Source: UBA3263 sp964528425
GTDB lineage: Bacteria > Bacteroidota > Bacteroidia > Bacteroidales > Muribaculaceae
NCBI GenBank assembly: GCA_964528425.1
Contig: CAZGTD010000026.1
Span: forward strand, 1 to 24,560
Direction: 5' to 3'
Length of the DNA stretch: 24,560 bases
Below, in pieces: positions 7,151 to 14,196 of the stretch. The position numbers and the translations under genes were made by a program. The notes beneath the pieces were generated by a model that saw nothing but the letters and a program-made list of their open reading frames with translations, did not search any database and was not told the origin of the DNA. The first letter of the stretch is position 1; each line of letters begins with the position of its first letter.

Positions 7151-7462
7151 AAAAAAAGCGTGAGAGCCGTACGTTTTGCCCGTTCCACTCATCGAGGCTC
7201 TGGTATTGCCCATCTTCGTTGAACGAGCAAAACTGCAGAAGCCTCACGCAGAATACATATGTACATAGTCTGTGGACGTTCACACGCCGACCTACGTAAG
7301 TATAAATACGTATCCTAAAGGCATCTACTGTTTGCTTCATTCCTGACGAAGATTGAAATTTACCAGATTTCGATGAGTCAAGAAAGAGCGCAGTAACGCT
7401 TTTTGATTATGTCTACATCCCGCCCGTCGAACCCCTACCGGGCTTCTGCGTTACGGTATGCG
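7151..7462 (-). ncRNA. Structured non-coding RNA, copy B (about 310 nt; Bacteroidales-1/6S-like candidate)
   Basis: This is the second member of the RNA pair. Reading the minus strand from the promoter at 7467-7497, GTAACGC near the 5' end can pair with GCGTTAC further in (7394-7400). These enclose a GCCCG/CGGGC hairpin (complement of 7440-7444 and 7423-7427) and the conserved GGGCGGG...GTAGACATA. The 3' part is a 92-nt domain closed by GCGTGAG/CTCACGC (7243-7249 with 7158-7164), then TTTTTTT. Shared blocks with copy A include GATGG.CAAT..C.AGAGCC and GGGCAAAA or GAGCAAAA inside the terminal domain, and CTTACGT before or at its edge. No coding frame of note lies here. The ends are estimates. 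Confidence 0.62.
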
Positions 7463-7466
7463 ACTG

Positions 7467-7497
7467 CAAATTTAATATTTTTTCTTATAAATGCAAA
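7467..7497 (-). promoter_or_regulatory. Promoter of ncRNA copy B
   Basis: On the minus strand TTTG (7494-7497), 19 bases, then TAAATTTG (7467-7474). The spacer and flanks are almost the same as in copy A, differing at one base in 40. Confidence 0.85.
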
Positions 7498-7520
7498 ATT
7501 TTTTAACGTATCCCATAATA

Positions 7521-7553
7521 AAAAATCGGGCCCGGGGAGGGTCCGATTTTTTT
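7521..7553 (-). terminator. Intrinsic terminator of nifJ
   Basis: AAAAATCGGGCCC (7521-7533) pairs with GGGTCCGATTTTT (7539-7551), with one G-T wobble and a short loop. It lies about 20 bases past the nifJ stop codon in the direction of transcription. Confidence 0.85.
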
Positions 7554-7573
7554 ATTGGGGGTTAGATGGAGAA

Positions 7574-10500
7574 TCAGTTCATTTTGTCGGCTTCGGGATC
7601 AACACCCCACTGCTGGCGGGCCAGACGGCGGTAGTTGTTGTAGCGCCACTGGGCGTTGGCCTTGGCGGCAGCGAAGAGTTCGGCAGCTTCGTCGGGCATT
7701 GATTTCAGCACTGAAGCGAAGCGAACTTCGCCTTTGAGGAAGTCTTCGAACTTGTCCCACTGGGGTTCTTTGCTGTCGAGGGTGAAGGGGTTCTTGCCTT
7801 CGGCTTCGAGGGCGGGATTGTAGCGCCACAGGTGCCAGTAGCCGCATTCAACTGCCTTGGCTTCTTCCTGCTGGCTGTGGCCCATGCCGGCCTTGAGGCC
7901 ATGGTTGATACAAGGCGAGTAGGCAATGATGATCGAAGGACCATCGTAGGCTTCGGCTTCGCGGATAGCCTTGAGGGTCTGGGCATTGTCGGCGCCCATA
8001 GCGATTTGTGCGCAGTAAACGTAGCCGTAGGTCGAGGCGATGAGGCCGAGGTCTTTTTTGCGGATGCGTTTGCCGGAAGCAGCGAACTTAGCAATTGCGC
8101 CTACAGGGGTAGCCTTAGAGGCCTGGCCGCCGGTGTTGGAGTAAACTTCGGTGTCGACAACGATAACGTTAACGTTTTCGCCAGAAGCGAGAACATGGTC
8201 GAGGCCACCGAAGCCTATGTCGTAGGCAGCGCCGTCGCCGGCAATAATCCAGTGGGCACGCTTAACCAGGTAGCCTTTGAGTTCGGTGAGTTCCTTGCAG
8301 ATATCGCAGGTGCCTTTTTCAATCAGCGGAATGATCTTGTCGGCAACTTCGCGGCTCTGGTTGCCGTTGTCCTTAACTTCGAGCCACTGGGCAAAGAGGG
8401 CTTTGAGTTCGTCGGAGCAGCAGTCGCAGGTAAGACCTTTCTTAACGAGTTCTTCAACGCGGGCACGCATCTTCTTGTTGGCAATATTCATGCCGAGGCC
8501 GAATTCTGCAAAGTCTTCAAACAGGGAGTTGCCCCATGCCGGACCCTGACCTTTTTCGTTGAAGGAATAGGGGGTAGAGGGAACTGAGCCTGAGTAGATC
8601 GACGAGCAACCGGTTGCGTTGGCAACCATTTCGCGGGTGCCGTAGAGCTGCGAAATCAGTTTAACGTAGGGAGTTTCGCCGCAACCCGAGCATGCGCCGG
8701 AGAATTCAAAGTAGGGAGTTGCGAACTGCGAGTTCTTAACGTTGAGGGTGATGTCAACGAGGTTCTGTTTCGACGAAACGTGGTTAACGCAGTAGTCCCA
8801 TTCGGTCTGCTGATACATTTCTTCTTCCAGCGGCTTGAATTCGAGAGCTTTAACGCCTTTTTTGCCGGGGCAAACGTCAACGCAGTTGCCGCAGCCGAGA
8901 CAGTCGAGAACGTCAACGCTCTGAATGAAGCGCATGCCTTCGAACACCTTGCCGATAGCGGGAATAGTGCGGTCTTCGCCGAAGGGAGCCTTGGCCATTT
9001 CTTCGGCAGTGAGAACGAACGGACGGATTGCAGCGTGAGGGCAAACGAATGCACACTTATTACACTGAATACAGTTTTCGGGGTTCCAGTCGGGCACGAA
9101 GGCTGCAACGCCGCGTTTTTCATACTTGGCGGTACCCTGTTCCCAAACGCCGTCGGCGCGGTCAATGAAGTCTTTAACGGTCAGCGAGTCGCCGTCTTGA
9201 GCGTTGATGGGGCGAACTACGCGGTTAATGAATTCGGGGTCGTTGTTCTTAACGGGTTCGTCGTCGGGGAGGTTGGCCCATGCGGGGTCGATGGCGAGTT
9301 TCTTGTATTCGCCGCCGCGGTCGACTGCTGCAAAGTTTTTGTCAACAACGTCCTGACCCTTCTTGCCGTAGCTCTTAACGATGAATTTCTTCATCTGTTC
9401 AACAGCCAGGTCAACGGGAATTACTTCGGTAATACGGAAGAATGCGCTCTGAAGAATGGTGTTGGTGCGGTTGCCGAGGCCGATTTCGCGCGCAATCTGG
9501 GTAGCATTGATGTAGTAAACGTTGATGTTGTGCTGGGCAAAGTAGCGCTTAACCTTGTTGGGGAGGTTCTGGGCGAGTTCTTCGCCTTCCCAAATGGTGT
9601 TGAGCAGGAAGGTGCCGCCGTCGCGCAGACCCTTGGTAACGTCATAGAGGTGCAGGTAGGCCTGAACGTGACATGCAACGAAGTTGGGGGTGGTTACCAG
9701 ATAGGTCGAGCGGATGGGCGCGTCGCCGAAGCGCAGGTGCGAGCAGGTAAAGCCGCCCGACTTCTTGGAGTCGTAGGCGAAGTAGGCCTGACAATATTTA
9801 TTGGTGTTTTCACCGATGATTTTCACCGAGTTTTTGTTAGCACCCACAGTGCCGTCAGCGCCGAGGCCATAGAACTTGGCTTCGTAGGTCGACTTGTGGC
9901 CCAGAGCGATTTCAGCCTTGGGAGGCAGCGAGGTGAAGGTAACGTCGTCGACGATACCGAGGGTGAATTTGTCTTTGGGCTGGGGCAGAGCCAGGTTTTC
10001 AAAGACGGAGATAATCATTGCGGGGGTGGTGTCCTTCGAGGCAAGGGCGTAGCGGCCGCCAACGATTTCGGGGGCGCCGGGTTTGCCGTAGAAGCATTCC
10101 TTAACGTCGAGCAGCAGGGGTTCGCCGTTGGCACCGGGTTCTTTGGTGCGGTCCATAACGGCAATGCGCTTGGCGGTTTTGGGCACTGCGGCGAGGAAGT
10201 GCTTGGCCGAGAACGGACGATAGAGGTGAACTTCAACAATGCCGACCTTTTCGCCTTTTTCCATCAGGTGGTCAATGGCCTCTTCAGCAGCCTGGCAAAC
10301 CGAGCCCATGGCAATTATTACGCGGTCGGCTTCGGGGTGGCCGTAGTAGTTGAACAGACCGTATTTGCGGCCGGTGATTTCAGAAATTTTGTCCATGTAT
10401 TCCTCAACGATGTCGGGCACGGCGTTGTAGGTCGTGTTGCACGCTTCGCGATGCTGGAAGAATACGTCGGGGTTTTCGGCGAGGCCGCGGGCCTGCGGAT

Positions 10501-11140
10501 GCTCGGGGCTGAGGCCGCGGCTGCGGAACTTCGACAGGGCTTCGCGGTCGAGCAGCGGAGCCAGCTGGTCTTGTTCAACAACTTCGATTTTCTGGATTTC
10601 GTGGCTGGTGCGGAAACCGTCGAAGAAGTTAACGAAGGGAATCGAGCTCTTGATGGCGGCCAGATGGGCAACGCCGCTCAGATCCATGACTTCCTGAACG
10701 GAGCCTTCGGCAAGCATTGCGAAACCGGTCTGGCGAACCGACATAACGTCCTGGTGGTCGCCGAAAATCGAAAGGGCGTGAGAAGCGATGGTACGGGCCG
10801 AAACATGGAAAACGCTGGGGAGTTGTTCGCCGGCTATTTTATACATGTTTGGAATCATCAGCAGCAGGCCCTGCGATGCGGTGAAGGTGTTGGTCAGCAC
10901 GCCGTTCATCAGCGAGCCGTGGACTGCGCCGGCGGCGCCGCCTTCAGATTGCATTTCCTGAACCAGAACGGTTTCGCCGAAAATGTTTTTCCGGCCGTTG
11001 GCAGCCCATTCGTCAACGAGCTCAGCCATGGTCGAAGAGGGTGTGATGGGATAGATTGCAGCAACTTCCGAGAACATATACGCGATATGCGCAGCGGCGG
11101 TGTTGCCATCACACGTCATGAATTTTTTTTCTGTACTCAT
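7574..11140 (-). CDS. nifJ: Pyruvate:ferredoxin (flavodoxin) oxidoreductase (1188 aa)
   Basis: This homodimeric enzyme converts pyruvate and CoA to acetyl-CoA and CO2 and reduces ferredoxin; it is the main pyruvate exit in anaerobic Bacteroidales. All domains are present in one chain. The pyrimidine-binding part carries EVAAIYPITPSSTMAE and QEMQSEGGAAGAVHGSL. Domains II and III follow. Two 4Fe-4S motifs are CIQCNKCAFVCP (about residue 685) and CLGCGNCVDVCP (about 745). The TPP-binding part has CSGCGETPYVKL, ANATGCSSIYSG and GDGAAYDIGFGG (about 967). Length matches the family's usual 1170-1200. It is monocistronic, with its own promoter (11202-11232) and terminator (7521-7553). A 794-aa open frame on the opposite strand is a codon-bias shadow. 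Confidence 0.98.
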   Translation of the reverse strand: MSTEKKFMTCDGNTAAAHIAYMFSEVAAIYPITPSSTMAELVDEWAANGRKNIFGETVLVQEMQSEGGAAGAVHGSLMNGVLTNTFTASQGLLLMIPNMYKIAGEQLPSVFHVSARTIASHALSIFGDHQDVMSVRQTGFAMLAEGSVQEVMDLSGVAHLAAIKSSIPFVNFFDGFRTSHEIQKIEVVEQDQLAPLLDREALSKFRSRGLSPEHPQARGLAENPDVFFQHREACNTTYNAVPDIVEEYMDKISEITGRKYGLFNYYGHPEADRVIIAMGSVCQAAEEAIDHLMEKGEKVGIVEVHLYRPFSAKHFLAAVPKTAKRIAVMDRTKEPGANGEPLLLDVKECFYGKPGAPEIVGGRYALASKDTTPAMIISVFENLALPQPKDKFTLGIVDDVTFTSLPPKAEIALGHKSTYEAKFYGLGADGTVGANKNSVKIIGENTNKYCQAYFAYDSKKSGGFTCSHLRFGDAPIRSTYLVTTPNFVACHVQAYLHLYDVTKGLRDGGTFLLNTIWEGEELAQNLPNKVKRYFAQHNINVYYINATQIAREIGLGNRTNTILQSAFFRITEVIPVDLAVEQMKKFIVKSYGKKGQDVVDKNFAAVDRGGEYKKLAIDPAWANLPDDEPVKNNDPEFINRVVRPINAQDGDSLTVKDFIDRADGVWEQGTAKYEKRGVAAFVPDWNPENCIQCNKCAFVCPHAAIRPFVLTAEEMAKAPFGEDRTIPAIGKVFEGMRFIQSVDVLDCLGCGNCVDVCPGKKGVKALEFKPLEEEMYQQTEWDYCVNHVSSKQNLVDITLNVKNSQFATPYFEFSGACSGCGETPYVKLISQLYGTREMVANATGCSSIYSGSVPSTPYSFNEKGQGPAWGNSLFEDFAEFGLGMNIANKKMRARVEELVKKGLTCDCCSDELKALFAQWLEVKDNGNQSREVADKIIPLIEKGTCDICKELTELKGYLVKRAHWIIAGDGAAYDIGFGGLDHVLASGENVNVIVVDTEVYSNTGGQASKATPVGAIAKFAASGKRIRKKDLGLIASTYGYVYCAQIAMGADNAQTLKAIREAEAYDGPSIIIAYSPCINHGLKAGMGHSQQEEAKAVECGYWHLWRYNPALEAEGKNPFTLDSKEPQWDKFEDFLKGEVRFASVLKSMPDEAAELFAAAKANAQWRYNNYRRLARQQWGVDPEADKMN

Positions 11141-11201
11141 ATTAGCAATATGTGTGAACGATAATTGTTAGTAATTTTCATTTCGTGGTTGATTTATCCC
11201 G

Positions 11202-11232
11202 CAAATTTAGCGAAAAATCTCAAACTACACAA
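11202..11232 (-). promoter_or_regulatory. Promoter of nifJ
   Basis: On the minus strand TTG (11230-11232), 20 bases, then TAAATTTG (11202-11209), giving a leader of about 55 bases. Directly upstream of the -33 box is an inverted repeat, AATTTC-CGC-GAAATT (11235-11249), a possible operator. Confidence 0.75.
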
Positions 11233-11266
11233 CGAATTTCCGCGAAATTTCAAATCGCCGCCCTTT

Positions 11267-12553
11267 TTAATCCCTCAAGCAACTCAACGGCACTACCAGC
11301 ACACCGTCCCTACGCCTGAAAGCGAACTGGCCTACGGCGGTCAATACCATCATAAACGCCGGTTCCTGCATACGCTCTGTGTTGACTTTTTCGCGCATCT
11401 TAAGCAGGCTTGCTGCCCCCTCGTCGATAAGTCTGTCGCCACCGAGTTTAATCTCAATCAAACCATATTGACCATTGCGCAGATGAATGACGGAATCACA
11501 CTCCAGCCCCTTTGAATCGCGGAAATGATAAACGTTACCATTAAGTGGCTCGGCATATACGCGCAAGTCGCGCACACAAAGGTTCTCGAAAAAGAAACCG
11601 AACGTGTTTAGGTCAGAAAGAAGGTCTCTCGGCCCGATTCCAAGGGCTGCAACCGCAATCGACGGATCAACGAAATAGCGGGTTTCGCTTGTGCGGATAG
11701 CAGATTTGCTCCGCAGGTTGGGATTCCATGCAGGCATATCTTCAATCACAAAAATTAGTTTCAACGCAGAAATATAGGCTTGCACCGTACGAACGTCAAT
11801 CTCCCTGCTCCCGGATTCGGCCATATCCTGGCCGATTGCGGTCAGCGGCGCCTGACTACCCAAAAGTCTTGCGTAAGAGCGCAACAAAGTAGCCGCCGTT
11901 GACGGGTTCTTCAGCGAAGAATCCGTGCGGTTGATGTCGGAATTTATAACGGCTTCCAAATAGTCAGTGGCTCGTCCAAGCGCTATTTCGGGAGCCTGCG
12001 AAATTGCCCGCGGCCACCCGCCGCGGCAGGTCAGAAACGCAATCTGCTCCAAATCAACATTGTTGGTGGCCGAAACGTCTTCGCCGGCAAAAAGTGATTT
12101 CAAGCTAACCTTACCATTTGAGTCACCCGATTCCCAAAGGCTCATAGGGCGCATTTTGATTCGACCGATGCGACCCGTTCCCGTGTGCATCTGCTTTTTA
12201 TCGTCTTCATCAATTGGGGGCACGGCCGATCCGGTAAGTATAAATTGGCCGTCTTTATCCCGATGGTCAACAGTGAATCTAACGGCATCCCATAGTTCAG
12301 GGGCAAGTTGCCACTCGTCTATCAGGCGTGGAGTTTCGCCCTGAAGAATCAGCTCCGGATTTATTTCCGCAGCGGCGAGGTTCGCTTTGCGCGATGCCGG
12401 ATTATCCATATATATTATACTCTTGGCATGTTGTTCGGCAGTAGTAGTCTTTCCGCACCATTTTGCGCCTTCGATTAGAACAGCGCCCATACCCATGAGT
12501 TTCTGCTCCAAAAGGTTATCGGCGATTCGGGGCCTATAGTTCGCTTTAGTCAT
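11267..12553 (-). CDS. ATP-binding protein, AAA_14/DUF4143 type (428 aa)
   Basis: Residues 29-37 form a Walker A loop, GAKWCGKTT, and about 76-82 a Walker B, RLIDEWQ; FILTGSA (about 104-110) is the following sensor strand. The C-terminal DUF4143 region holds a PD-(D/E)XK-like core with an intact-looking pattern: ECDSVIHL followed by YGLIEIKLGG (D...EIK). The first DUF4143 ATPase in this window lacks the lysine at that place. These proteins are frequent in Bacteroidales and some archaea and have no settled function; mobile-element or toxin-antitoxin-like roles have been proposed by analogy. Composition here resembles the surrounding genes. The ATG at 12551-12553 lies 25 bases after a TATATTTG box, with a four-unit tandem repeat just upstream. 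The gene is upstream of nifJ on the same strand, but nifJ has its own promoter. Confidence 0.88.
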   Translation of the reverse strand: MTKANYRPRIADNLLEQKLMGMGAVLIEGAKWCGKTTTAEQHAKSIIYMDNPASRKANLAAAEINPELILQGETPRLIDEWQLAPELWDAVRFTVDHRDKDGQFILTGSAVPPIDEDDKKQMHTGTGRIGRIKMRPMSLWESGDSNGKVSLKSLFAGEDVSATNNVDLEQIAFLTCRGGWPRAISQAPEIALGRATDYLEAVINSDINRTDSSLKNPSTAATLLRSYARLLGSQAPLTAIGQDMAESGSREIDVRTVQAYISALKLIFVIEDMPAWNPNLRSKSAIRTSETRYFVDPSIAVAALGIGPRDLLSDLNTFGFFFENLCVRDLRVYAEPLNGNVYHFRDSKGLECDSVIHLRNGQYGLIEIKLGGDRLIDEGAASLLKMREKVNTERMQEPAFMMVLTAVGQFAFRRRDGVLVVPLSCLRD

Positions 12554-12578
12554 TGTTATTTAGGTGTTAATGATGGCG

Positions 12579-12586
12579 CAAATATA
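12579..12586 (-). promoter_or_regulatory. -7 promoter box of the second DUF4143 ATPase gene
   Basis: TATATTTG on the minus strand matches the -7 consensus. The position 19 bases upstream (about 12606-12609) has no TTG and falls in the first 23-bp repeat unit, so the repeats occupy the -33 site. Confidence 0.55.
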
Positions 12587-12601
12587 CGCAAAATATCTCA
12601 A

Positions 12602-12693
12602 ATTGTATGAATTGTTCCAAATCTATTGTATGAATTGTACCGATTTCATTGTATGAATTGTTCCAAATCTATTGTATGATTTGTTCCGAATCC
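12602..12693. repeat. Four tandem 23-bp repeats upstream of the second DUF4143 ATPase
   Basis: Units of exactly 23 bp run head to tail at 12602-12624, 12625-12647, 12648-12670 and 12671-12693. The consensus core is ATTGTATGAATTGTTCC with a variable AAATCT-like tail. Units 1 and 3 are identical; units 2 and 4 differ at a few bases. There are no spacers, so this is not a CRISPR array. At about two helical turns per unit, sites would face the same side of the DNA, as in iterons or operator arrays. Confidence 0.9.
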
Positions 12694-12763
12694 AAGGCCG
12701 CGACGCACTGCTACGGCGGGCCGCCATCGCCCCCAAGAGTCTCAAAAAATTACTAATTACTAC

Positions 12764-12794
12764 TTGCTAATTACTAATTATTTCTGTAACTTTG
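12764..12794 (+). promoter_or_regulatory. Promoter of the TfoX-N gene (leaderless type)
   Basis: TTG (12764-12766), 20 bases, TAACTTTG (12787-12794), then only four bases to the ATG at 12799. The message is expected to start at or beside the start codon. Confidence 0.72.
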
Positions 12795-12798
12795 CGTT

Positions 12799-13113
12799 AT
12801 GGCTTGCTCAACTGATTTTATTGATTTCGTTTTAGAAGTCTTGGCCCCGTTAGGCGAGGTTCGCTCTCGCAAAATGATGGGCGATTACGTTATATATCTC
12901 AATGATAAGTGTGTTATCACCGCTTGCGATAACAATGCCTTCATCAAGAAACTCCCCTGCATAGAAGAATTGATGAAAGATGCCGAAGTGGGATGTGCCT
13001 ATGAAGGGGCAAAGGAGGGCTACATCCTATCGTTTGATAATCAGGCCCATGCCCGCACGGTTATTGCTACTCTATGGGAATCATTACCATTCCCAAAACC
13101 AAAAAAGAAATAG
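12799..13113 (+). CDS. TfoX N-terminal-domain protein (104 aa)
   Basis: The whole chain is one TfoX_N domain: FIDFVLEVLAPLGEVRSRKM followed by MGDYVIYLNDKCVITACDNN and later GYILSFDNQAH. TfoX/Sxy is a competence activator in gammaproteobacteria, but stand-alone N-domain proteins of about 100 residues are widespread in bacteria without known competence, and their role is open. The start is fixed by the promoter four bases upstream. The gene converges on the small membrane-protein gene, with four bases between the two stop codons. The C-terminus is lysine-rich (PFPKPKKK). Confidence 0.88.
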   Translation: MACSTDFIDFVLEVLAPLGEVRSRKMMGDYVIYLNDKCVITACDNNAFIKKLPCIEELMKDAEVGCAYEGAKEGYILSFDNQAHARTVIATLWESLPFPKPKKK

Positions 13114-13117
13114 CAAG

Positions 13118-13291
13118 TTATTGCATTAAGAATTTTACTATCAGGTGGCCGATGATGGAGAGGATAATGGCGCAGACCATGCCGATTATGGCTCGCCAGC
13201 CCCACTTGATTCTGGCCGGGAGAAGTTTGATTATCAAAACGCCGATTATGACGCTCAGGGTGATTATTAAATCAGAAGTTGAGTCGCTCAT
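13118..13291 (-). CDS. Small two-helix membrane protein (57 aa)
   Basis: A short frame on the minus strand begins with the ATG at 13289-13291 (MSDSTSDLIITLSVIIGVLI) and ends at the TAA at 13118-13120. Two hydrophobic segments, about residues 8-24 and 34-54, are separated by a basic loop (KLLPARIKWGWR), as in a small helical hairpin in the inner membrane. It begins only eight bases after the stop of the HxlR gene on the same strand, which supports a real third gene in that operon. No family is recognised. Confidence 0.65.
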   Translation of the reverse strand: MSDSTSDLIITLSVIIGVLIIKLLPARIKWGWRAIIGMVCAIILSIIGHLIVKFLMQ

Positions 13292-13299
13292 AGGGTTTT

Positions 13300-13647
13300 C
13301 TACTGTTGGTTTTTGTTTTGCATGTGGGCCAGGGCCCAGGTTATTAGCGGATTCATGGCCTGGAGCAGTGTCCGGCCGTAGGGGGTGAGCTGATATTGGG
13401 TCCGCGGGGGAATTTCGGGGATTACGGTGCGCGTTACCAGTCCTTCTTCTCCCAGGGTTTTCAGCGCTTGCGAGAGCATTTTGGGCGATATGTCGGGGAT
13501 TGCGCGGCTCAGCTCACCGAAAAACTTTGGCCGGCCGTTGCTCAGGGTGAAGATCACCAGCATCGGCCACTTGGCGGCAATAACGCTAAGGACGCTGCGG
13601 ATGGGGCATCCGGCGGCGTCCTCAGTGAGGTTGCGTTTTTTTATCAT
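13300..13647 (-). CDS. HxlR-family transcriptional regulator (115 aa)
   Basis: A winged-helix protein of typical HxlR length. Characteristic segments are CPIRSVLSVIAAKWPMLVIF, FGELSRAIPDISPKMLSQAL (recognition region) and YQLTPYGRTLL. The single cysteine, Cys14, sits where redox-sensing members such as HypR carry their reactive thiol; such regulators respond to electrophiles or disulfide stress. The ATG overlaps the cupin stop codon by four bases (ATGA), so both are translated from one message. The 14-bp tandem direct repeat before the cupin promoter is a plausible autoregulatory site. The ligand or stress is not visible from sequence. Confidence 0.92.
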   Translation of the reverse strand: MIKKRNLTEDAAGCPIRSVLSVIAAKWPMLVIFTLSNGRPKFFGELSRAIPDISPKMLSQALKTLGEEGLVTRTVIPEIPPRTQYQLTPYGRTLLQAMNPLITWALAHMQNKNQQ

Positions 13648-13994
13648 GCTATTTCAGCGTCGGCAGCGGTCCATTGGGTCAGGCTGCCTTCCTTAACCTG
13701 AATGCAAACCTCGGTCATGTCGGTTTCGGCGTGGAGTTTACGCTTGGCGGCGGGGGCTACGCGCAGCCAGTCGCCGGCTTCGAGGGGTACGTTTTCGCCA
13801 TCGATTTCCATGAAGCCTTTGCCGGAAACGATAAAGTAGATTTCTTCGTTCTGCTTGTGGCTGTGGTAGAAAGGAATTACTGTGCCGGCAGGCAGATTGT
13901 TAACGGATACTTCGGCGCCGGTCAGGCCAAGGGTGTCGTGCAGCTCGGTGCGCGGTGCGTCGGCGGCTACGTGGGTTTTGCTGTAGTTACTCAT
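13644..13994 (-). CDS. Small single-domain cupin protein (116 aa)
   Basis: The start used is the ATG at 13992-13994 (MSNYSKTHVAADAPRTELHD). A longer frame to 14057 would begin upstream of the -7 box and is rejected. The cupin motif 1 is PFYHSHKQNEEIYFIVSGKG, with the H-x-H and Glu metal ligands, followed by EIDGENVPLEAGDWLRV. The final histidine lies in KRKLHA. Metal-binding small cupins have many activities (dioxygenase, isomerase, sensor), so none is assigned. It leads an operon with the HxlR regulator and the 57-aa membrane protein, suggesting a response to a small reactive compound. Confidence 0.9.
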   Translation of the reverse strand: MSNYSKTHVAADAPRTELHDTLGLTGAEVSVNNLPAGTVIPFYHSHKQNEEIYFIVSGKGFMEIDGENVPLEAGDWLRVAPAAKRKLHAETDMTEVCIQVKEGSLTQWTAADAEIA

Positions 13995-14026
13995 AGTTAT
14001 TTTGGTTATTTGGTTTTTTGTTTCTG

Positions 14027-14057
14027 CAAATTTACAATAAAAATCTGCTTCTGTCAA
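14027..14057 (-). promoter_or_regulatory. Promoter of the cupin-hxlR operon
   Basis: On the minus strand TTG (14055-14057), 20 bases, then TAAATTTG (14027-14034). The leader to the ATG at 13994 is about 27 bases. Confidence 0.75.
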
Positions 14058-14083
14058 GTAGTTACCTTTGAGTAATCACCTTT
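14056..14083 (-). promoter_or_regulatory. Candidate HxlR operator: two 14-bp tandem direct repeats
   Basis: AAAGGTGATTACTC (14070-14083) is followed without gap by AAAGGTAACTACTT (14056-14069), 11 of 14 bases the same, ending on the -33 TTG. Bacillus HxlR binds direct repeats upstream of its target, so an HxlR site is a fair guess. Confidence 0.45.
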
Positions 14084-14196
14084 CGTTATTGAATATTATT
14101 TCAAAACCATAGTGTTATAAACCCGTAATTAACATGCTTTAACTCAATGCACTGCCTCCGACTCGGCGGCTGCCCATCAATTATGGGGTAAGCGCA

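Noticed and set aside
3335..7462. tmRNA, RNase P RNA or SRP RNA as identity of the twin RNAs
   Set aside because: I saw no tRNA-like ends or tag frame, no RNase P core sequences and no SRP GGAAG/tetraloop signature; the length and promoter-terminator layout fit a Bacteroidales-1/6S-like RNA better.
8780..11164. A 794-aa plus-strand open frame opposite nifJ
   Set aside because: It lies entirely antisense to nifJ, whose motifs are unmistakable; the frame has no recognisable domain and reflects codon bias of the real gene.
12602..12693. CRISPR array
   Set aside because: Units are contiguous 23-bp tandem copies with no spacers and no cas genes nearby.
12746..12785. TAATTACTA-type direct repeats before the TfoX-N gene
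   Set aside because: Short AT-rich words overlapping the promoter region; no regular unit beyond two partial copies.
13995..14057. Longer start for the cupin protein
   Set aside because: The extended start is upstream of the -7 box at 14027-14034, and the extra residues are not cupin-like.
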